From: Planctomycetaceae bacterium UBA4732
Lineage (GTDB): Bacteria > Planctomycetota > Planctomycetia > Gemmatales > Gemmataceae
Direction of reading: 5' to 3'
Length of the DNA stretch: 9,643 nucleotides
Assembly: GCA_002404095.1 (NCBI GenBank)
Contig: DHJA01000231.1
Span: 48,079-57,721, forward strand
Shown: piece after piece, positions 1 to 7,016 of the stretch
Layout: every line of letters starts with the position of its first letter
Numbering within the stretch: the first letter of the stretch is position 1
Translations under genes and position numbers: made by a program
Notes under the pieces: generated by a model
Database searches by the model: none
Told to the model about the DNA's origin: nothing
Seen by the model: the letters and a program-made list of their open reading frames with translations, nothing else

Positions 1-58
1 GGCGGGGAGACCCCGCCCCTACAGTCTTTTTCGTAGGTAGGGGCGGGGTCTCCCCGCC
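1..58. repeat. REPIN-like nested palindrome downstream of the kinase gene
   Basis: Bases 1-22 and 37-58 form a perfect 22-bp inverted repeat separated by a 14-nt spacer (23-36). Each arm is itself a palindrome: GGCGGGG, three bases, CCCCGCC. Two small inverted hairpins facing each other is the layout of REPIN elements (paired REP sequences). The element lies 15 bp beyond the stop codon of the kinase gene. It could fold in the 3' end of that transcript, but no T-run follows on the minus strand, so it is not a standard intrinsic terminator. A near-identical single arm occurs at the right edge of the window. The element touches the window edge and may extend to the left. Confidence 0.8.
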
Positions 59-73
59 CTTTCGCACCGTCTG

Positions 74-2905
74 TTAGTGTTCGCCCGTTTGCAACAGCTC
101 GGACGTCCGCGCCAACTCGGCGAAACGTGGGTCCGTCCGCAAAGGCGCCAGGTTGCCGGACTCTTGCAAACGGTCCCAGCTGTAGCCCTTTCGCAGCGCC
201 TGATACAAGAACCGGAAAGCCTCGTCGCGATCCGCTGGACGGTCGCCCCCCGTCTGGGCGTACGCACACGCGGCTTGGTCCTGGCTCCGGCCGCTGACCG
301 GATCGAGTTCCAACGCCTTATGCACGTCGGCCAGCGCGTCGTCTCGCAAACCCAACCGCGCCCGCACCACGCTCCGCGCGCCCCACGCACGAGCGTAAGC
401 GGGGTACAACTCGATCAGCCGGTTCAACGGCGCCAACGCCTCGCGGTCGCGCCCCAACCTTTCCGATAACATCGCCGCCTGATTTCTCAAACCGGCCGCC
501 GAACGCGGATACCGCCGCACCACCTGCGTGAAATCGGCCAGGGCGCCCTCGACGTCGCCGCCTTCCTCGTGCGCCAGGCCGCGCGCCACAAGACCCTCCT
601 CGTCGCCCGGCGTCTGCCGCAGAGCGCGGCCCATATCGCGGCGGGCTTCCTCGTCGTTCCACAGTTTCTTGTGAACTCGCGCCCGCAGGTAATAGAGCAA
701 AACGGACGTCGAGCCGAGGCCTTTCGCATGATTGAGGTCTTCCAACTCCGCTTTGTAGCGTCGCAGCCCGTCCCGCGCCCGCGCCCTCAAGAGGTAGAAT
801 TCGGGCAGGCTGGGACGCAGCGCGATGGCGCGAGTGCAGTCGGCGTCGGCTTGTTCAAATAGGTCGCTGCGCAGGTAAGCCAGCCCGCGGTTGGCGTAGG
901 CGAAATGGAAATCAGGACGCAGAGCGATGCAGGCGCTGTAGCAGCCGATGGCATCGGTTTGCTTCCCCACGTTTTCGTAATAGCCGTCCAAACTGAGGTT
1001 GCCCATCAGGAATTGGACGGCGAAGTTGCCCGGCTCCCGGTCCGCCGTGGGGCGCAGCGTTTCCGCCGCCTCCGACAGTTGGCCCCGCGCCCTCAGCTCC
1101 CGCGCCAGCAGATAGACGTCTCCGGCGTCGCGCACATGCGTCCGTTCGGCCTGCTCGCGCAGTTTTCGCCCGGCTTCGGCGTGTCCGAGGAGCGTTTCCA
1201 ATTGGGCGCGCTGCGCCCACAGCGAGCGTGGGGCGGTCCCCTCCGGGTAACACGCTTCCGCGATCCGGTTCATCCGCATTGCTTCTTCCAGGGTTTCCGG
1301 TCGCGGCGCCTCCCATTCCACATCGGCGGAAGCCGTCAACACCAGCAATTCGCCCATTTCCGCCTGTAAATGGTCCTTTTCCTCTTGCGGCAATCGCGCC
1401 GCCGCTGGCTGATCGCGCCAGCCGGGATCGGCGTCCGCCCGATAGCGATCGAGGGCGCGTCGCGCCGCGTCCCGGCCTTCTTGGATTTGATCCACGTCAT
1501 CGATGCGGGCGCCGAGCATCAGGCGGGCGACGTTCAAATCGTCGCGGAAGTCTTTCAACCGAGCCGCCGCCTCGTAACGCGCCAGCTCCACGCCGCGACA
1601 ACAAAGCCACACCACCATCAGGAGCAGCAGAATACCGGCGGCTACACCGATGCGCGTGCCGGTCACGGCCCGCGGATGGCGTCGCAGCCACTTGGCCGCG
1701 CGCTCGCGCGGCGAAGGATCGGCGGCGTAACGCAACGGCTGATGCAGGCGTTGGCGGTCGAGGTCTTCCTGAAGTTGGCGGGCGGTCTGATACCGGCGGG
1801 CGGAACTCGGCTCCAGGCAGTGACGCAGGATCGAATCGACGGCCGGCGAAACGTCGGCGTTCAACGTCCGCGCCGACGGATACGGCCCCAGCCGATCCGC
1901 GACCATTTGCGGTAGCACATCATGTAAAGGACCGGACGGTTTGTCGAATGGCTGGCGCCGCGTCAGGAGTTCGTAGAGGATAACGCCCAGGGCGTAAAGG
2001 TCGCCGCGTGCGTCCACGTCCGCCGGCCGGCCCTGATAGGCAGCGAGGTGTTCCGGCGCCATGTACGGCAGGGTGCCGCCGACGCGGGCGCCGGTCGCCC
2101 CCGTTTCTCGTACATCCTGGGCGAGGTTGAAGTCCAGCAGCATCGGCTGGCCCTCTTCGGTAAGCAGCACGTTGGCCGGCTTGAGGTCGCGGTGTAGTAC
2201 GCCGCGCTCGTGGGCGTGCGCCAGTCCCTCGGCCAGGCGCGCTCCGATCCACAGCACCACCTCAACGTAAGTCATGCCTTCCAACATGCGCAGCGTCGTG
2301 AGCGTGGCGGGGCCGGCGGGCGGCGAGGTCGGCAGGGCCGGAAGCCGCGACGGCGCGACGGGTGCGGCCGGCCTGCCCATTGGGAAGGGGCCGCTCTTGC
2401 CGCGATGGCTGTTGAGCGTACTGACCAATCCCTTGCCGGAAGCGGGAAGCGTCTGGCGCTGGCCGAGGTCGTCGAGAATATCGGCGAGCGTGGTCGAACC
2501 CAAGTAGGGCATGCAGACGGCCTGGAGCGAGCCGGCGCGGTGGAAAGAGTAAACGGGGACGATGTGCGTGTGTTGCAGCCGGGCGAGCTTTTGCGACTCG
2601 GCGAAGCATCCGGTGGATATTTTCAAGGCCACGGGCCGGTCGGCGAGGTCGCCCTGACGCGCCAGATAGACGCGGCCGAAAGCGCCGCGGCCGAGGTCGC
2701 CGATCAGCTGAAAGCCGGCGAACGCCTCGCCCACCTCCGGCAGCAGAGGCAAGTCATCGGTGAGCCGACGCAGCAACTTCGGGTCGCAGCCGTCGGACCC
2801 GTTCGTCGGACGGACGAGTAGGTCATTGGAGCGTGATGCACACCAAGAATCGTATGGCAACGCGCCGCTTTGGCTCCCGGCCCATTCGGCCTGATCAATT
2901 TTCAC
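74..2905 (-). CDS. Membrane-anchored Ser/Thr protein kinase with C-terminal TPR repeats
   Basis: Signalling kinase of 943 aa, predicted to be anchored in the cytoplasmic membrane. The kinase domain spans about residues 66-385. It has a glycine-rich loop (GDLGRGAFGRVYLA, 69-82), ATP-binding Lys95 in VALKIS, a probable helix-C Glu103, the catalytic loop HRDLKPAN (238-245), DFN at 258-260 in place of DFG, APE (283-285) and the conserved Asp302. A Pro/Gly/Ser-rich insertion of about 60 residues (148-207) precedes helix E. One membrane helix lies at about 416-436. From about 625 to 870 there are some seven TPR units, with signatures such as YANRGLAYL and AIALRP, ending in a DPRF motif (925-928). 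The start is GTG at 2905, with GAGGT (2916-2920) ten bases upstream; the stop is TAA. The kinase probably phosphorylates proteins at a complex gathered by its TPR region, but the target is unknown. It is transcribed divergently from the phage genes, and nothing visible links it to them. Confidence 0.93.
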   Translation of the reverse strand: MKIDQAEWAGSQSGALPYDSWCASRSNDLLVRPTNGSDGCDPKLLRRLTDDLPLLPEVGEAFAGFQLIGDLGRGAFGRVYLARQGDLADRPVALKISTGCFAESQKLARLQHTHIVPVYSFHRAGSLQAVCMPYLGSTTLADILDDLGQRQTLPASGKGLVSTLNSHRGKSGPFPMGRPAAPVAPSRLPALPTSPPAGPATLTTLRMLEGMTYVEVVLWIGARLAEGLAHAHERGVLHRDLKPANVLLTEEGQPMLLDFNLAQDVRETGATGARVGGTLPYMAPEHLAAYQGRPADVDARGDLYALGVILYELLTRRQPFDKPSGPLHDVLPQMVADRLGPYPSARTLNADVSPAVDSILRHCLEPSSARRYQTARQLQEDLDRQRLHQPLRYAADPSPRERAAKWLRRHPRAVTGTRIGVAAGILLLLMVVWLCCRGVELARYEAAARLKDFRDDLNVARLMLGARIDDVDQIQEGRDAARRALDRYRADADPGWRDQPAAARLPQEEKDHLQAEMGELLVLTASADVEWEAPRPETLEEAMRMNRIAEACYPEGTAPRSLWAQRAQLETLLGHAEAGRKLREQAERTHVRDAGDVYLLARELRARGQLSEAAETLRPTADREPGNFAVQFLMGNLSLDGYYENVGKQTDAIGCYSACIALRPDFHFAYANRGLAYLRSDLFEQADADCTRAIALRPSLPEFYLLRARARDGLRRYKAELEDLNHAKGLGSTSVLLYYLRARVHKKLWNDEEARRDMGRALRQTPGDEEGLVARGLAHEEGGDVEGALADFTQVVRRYPRSAAGLRNQAAMLSERLGRDREALAPLNRLIELYPAYARAWGARSVVRARLGLRDDALADVHKALELDPVSGRSQDQAACAYAQTGGDRPADRDEAFRFLYQALRKGYSWDRLQESGNLAPLRTDPRFAELARTSELLQTGEH

Positions 2906-3273
2906 TTGCGCGACAACCTCAATGCGGTGAAGGTCGGCGCATCGAAAGCGCCGATCCCTCCGCGGGGGTACGGAGGATGGGTGTTCCAGCAGCGTGCATC
3001 GGACGGATGGAGCGGGGGAGTCCAGGCAAACCTAGCTCGCAAAAGGGAGCGGAGCAAACGCGCCGTTCCGTTTGCCCCATGAGTCCCATAAGTCCTATAA
3101 GTCTCATGAGTCCTATAGGACTTATGGGACTCATGGGACTCATGGGACAAACGGAGACTCTTTATTGTCCTGTCATGGATAGTCATCGTCCGGCCTCAAT
3201 TAGTCCATTATTCAGCTATTTTTTGTGAAATTGAGCTACCTAAAGGCCAATCGCGTCGGTTAAGATTAGCCGC
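2906..3273. other. 368-bp divergent intergenic region
   Basis: This gap separates the minus-strand kinase start from the plus-strand terminase start, so promoters for both should lie here. I could not identify a convincing -35/-10 pair for either. Visible features are a GC-rich imperfect hairpin at about 2954-2978 (ATCCCTCCG against CGGAGGAT), a large 9-bp-unit hairpin (3068-3154) and an AT-rich stretch at about 3195-3240 that stands out from the GC-rich surroundings. The AT-rich stretch contains a 7-bp inverted repeat, CTCAATT (3195-3201) and AATTGAG (3229-3235), and is the likeliest place for a terminase promoter. Open frames across this gap are repeat-derived and are not called as genes. 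Confidence 0.6.
3068..3154. repeat. Hairpin made of degenerate 9-bp repeat units in opposite orientations
   Basis: The left arm holds four tandem units of the form ATRAGTCYY (about 3079-3114). The right arm holds three units in inverse orientation (about 3117-3143) plus a partial one. The centre is the palindrome TCCTATAGGA (3111-3120). From the centre outward the arms pair for about 33 bp (3083-3148) with two mismatches and three G-T wobbles. An outer inverted repeat, CCGTTTG (3068-3074) and CAAACGG (3148-3154), closes the element in a register shifted by one 9-bp unit, consistent with gain or loss of one unit in an arm. It encodes nothing convincing. Its role is unknown; it could be a mobile repeat, a transcript-end structure or a protein-binding site. 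Confidence 0.8.
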
Positions 3274-4572
3274 GTGAACCTGTACGAATGCACACTACTG
3301 GCTCTCGACCCTTCGCGCATCCTGGGCAGCTGCGGCTTGACGCCGGACCCCTGGCAGCGCGACTTCCTGTTCGCGCGCGATCGCCAGGTGCTGCTCAATT
3401 GCAGCCGGCAGAGCGGCAAATCAACGGTAGTCAGCGCTCTGGCGCTGCACGCCGCCCTATTCACGCCGAACGGCCTGGTGCTGCTGTTGTCGCCGTCGCA
3501 GCGGCAGAGCGCGGAGATTTTTCGCAAGGTCCACGACGCCTACATCGCCCTGAAGCGACCGATCCCGGCGACCTATGAAAGCCAACTGCGGCTGGAGCTG
3601 GCCAACGGCGCCCGTGTGCTGTGTTTGCCCGGCCGCGAGGAGACGATCCGCTCGTTCGGCGGCGTGACGCTGTTGGTGCTGGATGAAGCGGCGCGCATAC
3701 CGGATGCCCTTTATCGCAGTGTGCGGCCGATGTTGGCGGTGTCTCGCGGCAGGCTCGTGGCGCTGAGTACGCCCTTCGGCCAGCGCGGCTGGTTTTACGA
3801 CGAGTGGCGCAGCGACGGCCCCTGGAAGCGTGTGCAAGTGACGTGGCGCGACTGCCCGCGCATCACGGCCGACTTTATCGCGGAGGAAACGCGGTCGATG
3901 GGCCGCGCGTGGGTGGCGCAAGAATATGAAACGTCGTTCACATCGCGGGAAGGCTTGGTTTATCCCGATTTCGCGGACGCCGTCGTGCGCGAATGGGCCG
4001 CGACGGAAGGGCGCGGCGTGGGCGGCATCGACTTCGGCTGGCGCAACCCCTTCGCGGCGTTGGCCGGCGTACTGGACCGCGACGACGTGCTTTGGATCGA
4101 CTGGGAGCGCTATCTCCGTCAGACGCCATTACATGAACACGCGGCGGCGTTGCGGGAACATAAGAACGTCATTTGGTACGCCGACCCGGCGGGCGCCACG
4201 GAGATCGCGGAACTGCTGGCGTCGGGCCTGAAGGTGCGTCGGGCTGACAACGACATCCGTTTGGGGATCGCGGCCGTGGCGGCGCGGCTGCGCACCGGCC
4301 GGTTGAAGGTGCATGGTTCGGCGTGTCCGCATCTACTGGACGAAGCCCGGTTGTACCGTTATCCGACGGCCACCGAACGCGCTACCGTCAACGAAAACCC
4401 GGTGGACGAACACAATCACGCCCTTGGCGCTCTGCGATATCTCATTGCGGCGCTGGACGCCCGTTTCATCGCCAAGCTGCGCAAACGGCCGGACCCCAAG
4501 GCGCCGTTGGACGAACCGATGAGACCCGTGGACCCGATCGACAACCCGGAATTGTGGACGGAGTTGCGTTGA
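3274..4572 (+). CDS. Phage terminase large subunit (TerL-type packaging ATPase-nuclease)
   Basis: Motor of tailed-phage DNA packaging: an N-terminal ATPase drives DNA through the portal and a C-terminal RNase H-like nuclease cuts it. At 432 aa it is about normal length. ATPase motifs are an adenine-binding PDPWQRD (25-30), Walker A SRQSGKST (44-51), Walker B LLVLDEA (133-139) with Asp137 and Glu138, and a coupling motif STP (165-167). Nuclease acidic residues are Asp253 (GIDFG) and Asp304 (YADPAG). The third site, usually HxxDALRY, reads NHALGALRY (381-389), so Gly385 replaces the expected acid; Asp378 or Glu379 might substitute. The start is a GTG with no clear Shine-Dalgarno. An in-frame stop lies at 3241 and the next Met is residue 153, so no better start is available. 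A palindromic repeat begins at the base after the TGA stop. No small terminase subunit gene is visible. Confidence 0.88.
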   Translation: MNLYECTLLALDPSRILGSCGLTPDPWQRDFLFARDRQVLLNCSRQSGKSTVVSALALHAALFTPNGLVLLLSPSQRQSAEIFRKVHDAYIALKRPIPATYESQLRLELANGARVLCLPGREETIRSFGGVTLLVLDEAARIPDALYRSVRPMLAVSRGRLVALSTPFGQRGWFYDEWRSDGPWKRVQVTWRDCPRITADFIAEETRSMGRAWVAQEYETSFTSREGLVYPDFADAVVREWAATEGRGVGGIDFGWRNPFAALAGVLDRDDVLWIDWERYLRQTPLHEHAAALREHKNVIWYADPAGATEIAELLASGLKVRRADNDIRLGIAAVAARLRTGRLKVHGSACPHLLDEARLYRYPTATERATVNENPVDEHNHALGALRYLIAALDARFIAKLRKRPDPKAPLDEPMRPVDPIDNPELWTELR

Positions 4573-4666
4573 TTCATGGTGGGCGACTCGCTCCGCGAGT
4601 CGCATGGGCCGGAAACTCTAGCGGATGAGGTCCAAGCGACTCGCGGAGCGAGTCGCCCACCATGAA
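4573..4666. repeat. REPIN-like perfect 31-bp inverted repeat between terminase and portal
   Basis: Arms 4573-4603 and 4636-4666 are perfect reverse complements over 31 bp, with a 32-nt spacer (4604-4635). Each arm contains a smaller palindrome, GCGACTCGC, three bases, GCGAGTCGC. The left arm begins at the base immediately after the terminase TGA. The right arm ends 38 bp before the portal ATG. In RNA this would be a very stable hairpin and could reduce read-through from terminase to portal or protect the upstream mRNA end, but no T-run follows. The nested palindrome layout matches the element at 1-58, although the sequence is unrelated. Confidence 0.85.
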
Positions 4667-4704
4667 CGCGGACGACTTAGCTCTGTCCTGAAGGAACCTA
4701 TACC

Positions 4705-6084
4705 ATGCGCAACTATCTCGCCAACGCCCTGTCTCACCTGTCCGACTGGTTTCGTCCCAAGTCCATGCCGGCCGTGCTGACCGGCGGCCAGTGGGGCGGT
4801 GGGTCGTACATCGACTCCTACCGCCGCAATCGCACGCCGACGCCCAACGAGATCCTCGCTGAGCTGAAGAACACCGCCTGGGCCTGCGCCAGCCTCAACG
4901 CTTCCGTATGCGCCAGCCATCCGCCGCGCCTCTACGTCACGACGCAAACCAACCAGGCGCGGCCGAAGTGCCTCACCAAATCCCTGCCGGCCGCGACGGA
5001 AAAACGTCTGCGCTCGACGCTGCACCTATCTGTTCACACCAGGTCGGCCGTGCGTCTCGAAGAAGTCGCCGAGCATCCACTGCTCGACCTGCTGGTGAAA
5101 GTCAACCCCGTTCATAATGCTTTCGACCTTTGGGAGCTTACAACTCTCTATCAGGAAGTTCACGGCGCCGCCTACTGGCTGCTCGACATCGGCCCGCTTG
5201 GTACGCCGCGACAGATTTGGCCTCTGCCCAGCCAGAACATCACGCCGGTGCGCGAGCCGCGCTCACGGAACCTCGTCGATTACTACCTCTACCGCACCGG
5301 GACCGAAGAGCAGCGTTTCCCGCCGGAGCGCGTCATCCACTTCCGCTACCCCGACCCGCGCGACCCGTACATGGGCGGCCTGGCGCCGCTGCGCGCCTGT
5401 TACGAACAAGCGACGTTAATCAGCGAGTACGCCGCGTTCAAAAGGGCGAAGTTCGAGAACCATGCCATCCCCGACGCCGTTGTGTCGCCGGACGAGGTGA
5501 TCGGCGAGGAGGAGCGCGATCGGCTTGAGGCCCAGTGGAACAGCCGATTTCGGAAAGGCGGCAGCGGCAAGGTGATCGTGGCCGAAAGCGCCCTCAAGGT
5601 GCAGCTGTTGGCCCACTCGATGGGCGACCTCGCGGTCCTGGCCGACATGAAGGCGACCAAGGAGGACGTGGCCAACGCCTTTCACGTGCCGATCAGCTTC
5701 CTGACCGGCCAGACGAACCTGGCCAACCTGCAGGCAGCGGAACACCAGCACATGTCCAAGGCGGTGGCGCCGCGGCTGATGCGGCGCGACGAGAAGCTCA
5801 ACGAGCAGCTGATCCCGCTATACGACCCGACGGGCCGGTTGTTTTTGGCGAGCGAAGACCCGGTGCCGGTCAACCGCGAGCTGACGACCAAGGAGCAGGA
5901 TTTGAATCTGAAGTACGGCGTGGTGTCGATCAACGAGGTGCGCGGCGAACAGGGGCTACAGCCGGTGCCGTGGGGCGACGCGCCGTGGATGCCGCGGCTA
6001 TGGGCGCAGACGGATGACGCCAATCGAGACAAAAATCCCTCACGCAAAGGCGCAAAGACGCAAAGTGAAGAAGAAGCGTTGTAG
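4705..6084 (+). CDS. HK97-family phage portal protein
   Basis: Portal proteins form the dodecameric ring at one capsid vertex through which terminase pumps DNA. This one is 459 aa, a usual length. The family core is readable: NTAWACASLNASVCASHPPRLY (split here as NTAWACASLN at 56-65, then SVCASHPPRLY at 67-77), HPLLDLL (124-130), LWELTTLYQEVHGAAYWLL (142-160), ERVIHFRYPDPRDPYMGGLAPL (start 208, ending 229), a long helical region (231-260), and the late signature SINEVRGEQGLQPVPWGD (408-425). A basic stretch of about 40 residues (79-118) lies where many portals have a short loop. ATG at 4705 has AAGGA (4691-4695) nine bases upstream. The last 15 residues (445-459, beginning PSRKGAKTQ) are encoded by the left arm and spacer of the dispersed repeat at 6039-6124, so the native C-terminus may have been replaced. 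It lies between terminase and protease in normal phage order. Confidence 0.9.
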   Translation: MRNYLANALSHLSDWFRPKSMPAVLTGGQWGGGSYIDSYRRNRTPTPNEILAELKNTAWACASLNASVCASHPPRLYVTTQTNQARPKCLTKSLPAATEKRLRSTLHLSVHTRSAVRLEEVAEHPLLDLLVKVNPVHNAFDLWELTTLYQEVHGAAYWLLDIGPLGTPRQIWPLPSQNITPVREPRSRNLVDYYLYRTGTEEQRFPPERVIHFRYPDPRDPYMGGLAPLRACYEQATLISEYAAFKRAKFENHAIPDAVVSPDEVIGEEERDRLEAQWNSRFRKGGSGKVIVAESALKVQLLAHSMGDLAVLADMKATKEDVANAFHVPISFLTGQTNLANLQAAEHQHMSKAVAPRLMRRDEKLNEQLIPLYDPTGRLFLASEDPVPVNRELTTKEQDLNLKYGVVSINEVRGEQGLQPVPWGDAPWMPRLWAQTDDANRDKNPSRKGAKTQSEEEAL

Positions 6085-6124
6085 ACCTGCTTTGTCTCTT
6101 TGCGCCTTTGCGCCTTTGCGTGAG
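6039..6124. repeat. 27-bp inverted repeat overlapping the portal 3' end
   Basis: Arms 6039-6065 and 6098-6124 are reverse complements with one mismatch in 27 (6058 against 6105) and enclose a 32-nt spacer. The arms are built from short CGCAAAG units preceded by CTCA. From memory, very similar CGCAAAG repeats occur in many unrelated bacterial genomes. The left arm and part of the spacer are translated as the portal C-terminus, whose stop codon is at 6082-6084. The right arm lies between the portal stop and the protease ATG. This suggests insertion of a mobile repeat at the junction of the two genes. Confidence 0.85.
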
Positions 6125-6143
6125 ATCTTCTTTTGACAAAACG

Positions 6144-6150
6144 AAAGGTG
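6144..6150 (+). promoter_or_regulatory. Ribosome binding site setting the protease start
   Basis: AAAGGTG lies five bases before the ATG at 6156. It favours that start over an in-frame TTG at 6108, which lies inside the repeat arm and has no comparable site. Confidence 0.7.
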
Positions 6151-6155
6151 AAATT

Positions 6156-6992
6156 ATGACGCTTACCGAAGGCCCGTTAGGCTTCCCGATGCCGGATAAG
6201 TCCGCCCGCGCCGTGGACGCCCTGCTGAAGTCGTTGCCCAAAACCAAGGACTATGAATACCGTAAAACTCTCATAAGCCGGCCGCCGACCGAACTGAACC
6301 CCGGCGAACGCAGCGACGTATCCTGGATTTCGACCGAGAGCGTGGACCGTATGGGCGAAGTCGTCGTCGCCAAGGGCATGAACGACGCGCAGTTCCAGCA
6401 GAACCCGCTCGTCACCCTCGGCCATGCGTACTGGATGCCGCCGGTGGGAAAATCCCTGTGGCGCAAGCGCGTCAAGGACGGCGACCTCGCCGGCATCAAG
6501 GCCAAGACGCAATACCCGCCGCGGCCGGAGGCGTGGCCGGCCGGCGACGAATGGCCGCCCGATAAGGTGCTGGCCCTGGTCCAGGCCGGCCTGCTCCAGG
6601 GCAAGAGCATCGGCTTTTTGCCCACGCGCGTCCACATTCCCGACACGAAAGAGGCCGGCCAACGCGGTTGGGGCGACCGCGTCGGACTGGTCATCGACGA
6701 ATGGCTGCTGCTCGAATACGCCTGCGTCTTCCTACCGGCCAATCAGGATAGTCTTGTCGAAGCGGTGTCCAAAGGCGCCTTCGATCTGCCGGCGGAGCTA
6801 TTGCGCGCCCTCGGCGTGGACGCCGGCGTCTTCGCACGCGCTGCCGTGCCGAATGTTGGCCGGGATATGGCGTTCACGCCGTTGGCGGAGATCGAATGCG
6901 CCGCGCAGCGGGCTGTGGCGGCGGTGGACTGGAAGGGGTTCACGGCCCGGCGGGTGGCGGATCGGATCGACCGGCTGCGCGGGCGGGTGTGA
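6156..6992 (+). CDS. HK97-family prohead maturation protease
   Basis: In phage heads this serine protease of assemblin-like fold cleaves the scaffold or delta domain of the capsid protein during maturation. The product is 278 aa from ATG 6156. Recognisable pieces are the opening strand with ISTESVDRMGEVV (58-70), the candidate catalytic His90 in NPLVTLGHAY (83-92), the candidate catalytic Ser151 in GKSIGF (149-154) and the closing family block LLLEYACVFLPANQDSLVEA (184-203), equivalent to the usual E-x-S-x-V-P-x-P-A-N. The C-terminal 75 residues are rich in Ala, Arg and Leu with no recognised domain. The expected partner, a major capsid protein, normally follows this gene. Here the next gene is a small convergent ORF, so no substrate is encoded in the window. 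Confidence 0.87.
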   Translation: MTLTEGPLGFPMPDKSARAVDALLKSLPKTKDYEYRKTLISRPPTELNPGERSDVSWISTESVDRMGEVVVAKGMNDAQFQQNPLVTLGHAYWMPPVGKSLWRKRVKDGDLAGIKAKTQYPPRPEAWPAGDEWPPDKVLALVQAGLLQGKSIGFLPTRVHIPDTKEAGQRGWGDRVGLVIDEWLLLEYACVFLPANQDSLVEAVSKGAFDLPAELLRALGVDAGVFARAAVPNVGRDMAFTPLAEIECAAQRAVAAVDWKGFTARRVADRIDRLRGRV

Positions 6993-7016
6993 GACGCGGC
7001 AGGTCTGGGGTGGATT

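Noticed and set aside
1228..1983. Plus-strand open frames opposite the kinase gene
   Set aside because: The minus strand clearly encodes a kinase-TPR protein here. The antisense translations are low-complexity Arg/Pro/Ala sequence.
3079..3147. 9-bp tandem units considered as a CRISPR array
   Set aside because: There are no spacers, units are only 9 bp and change orientation at the centre, and no cas gene is nearby.
2833..3228. 131-codon plus-strand frame in the divergent gap
   Set aside because: Its most striking part, a run of Ser-Pro-Ile and Gly-Leu-Met units, is just the translated 9-bp repeat, and the frame begins inside the kinase coding region.
6133..6138. Perfect TTGACA -35-like hexamer upstream of the protease
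   Set aside because: A -10 box at 17 bp would fall on the start codon, and the sequence there does not resemble TATAAT.
6108..6155. Upstream TTG start for the prohead protease
   Set aside because: It lies inside the repeat arm with no ribosome binding site, whereas ATG 6156 has AAAGGTG five bases upstream.
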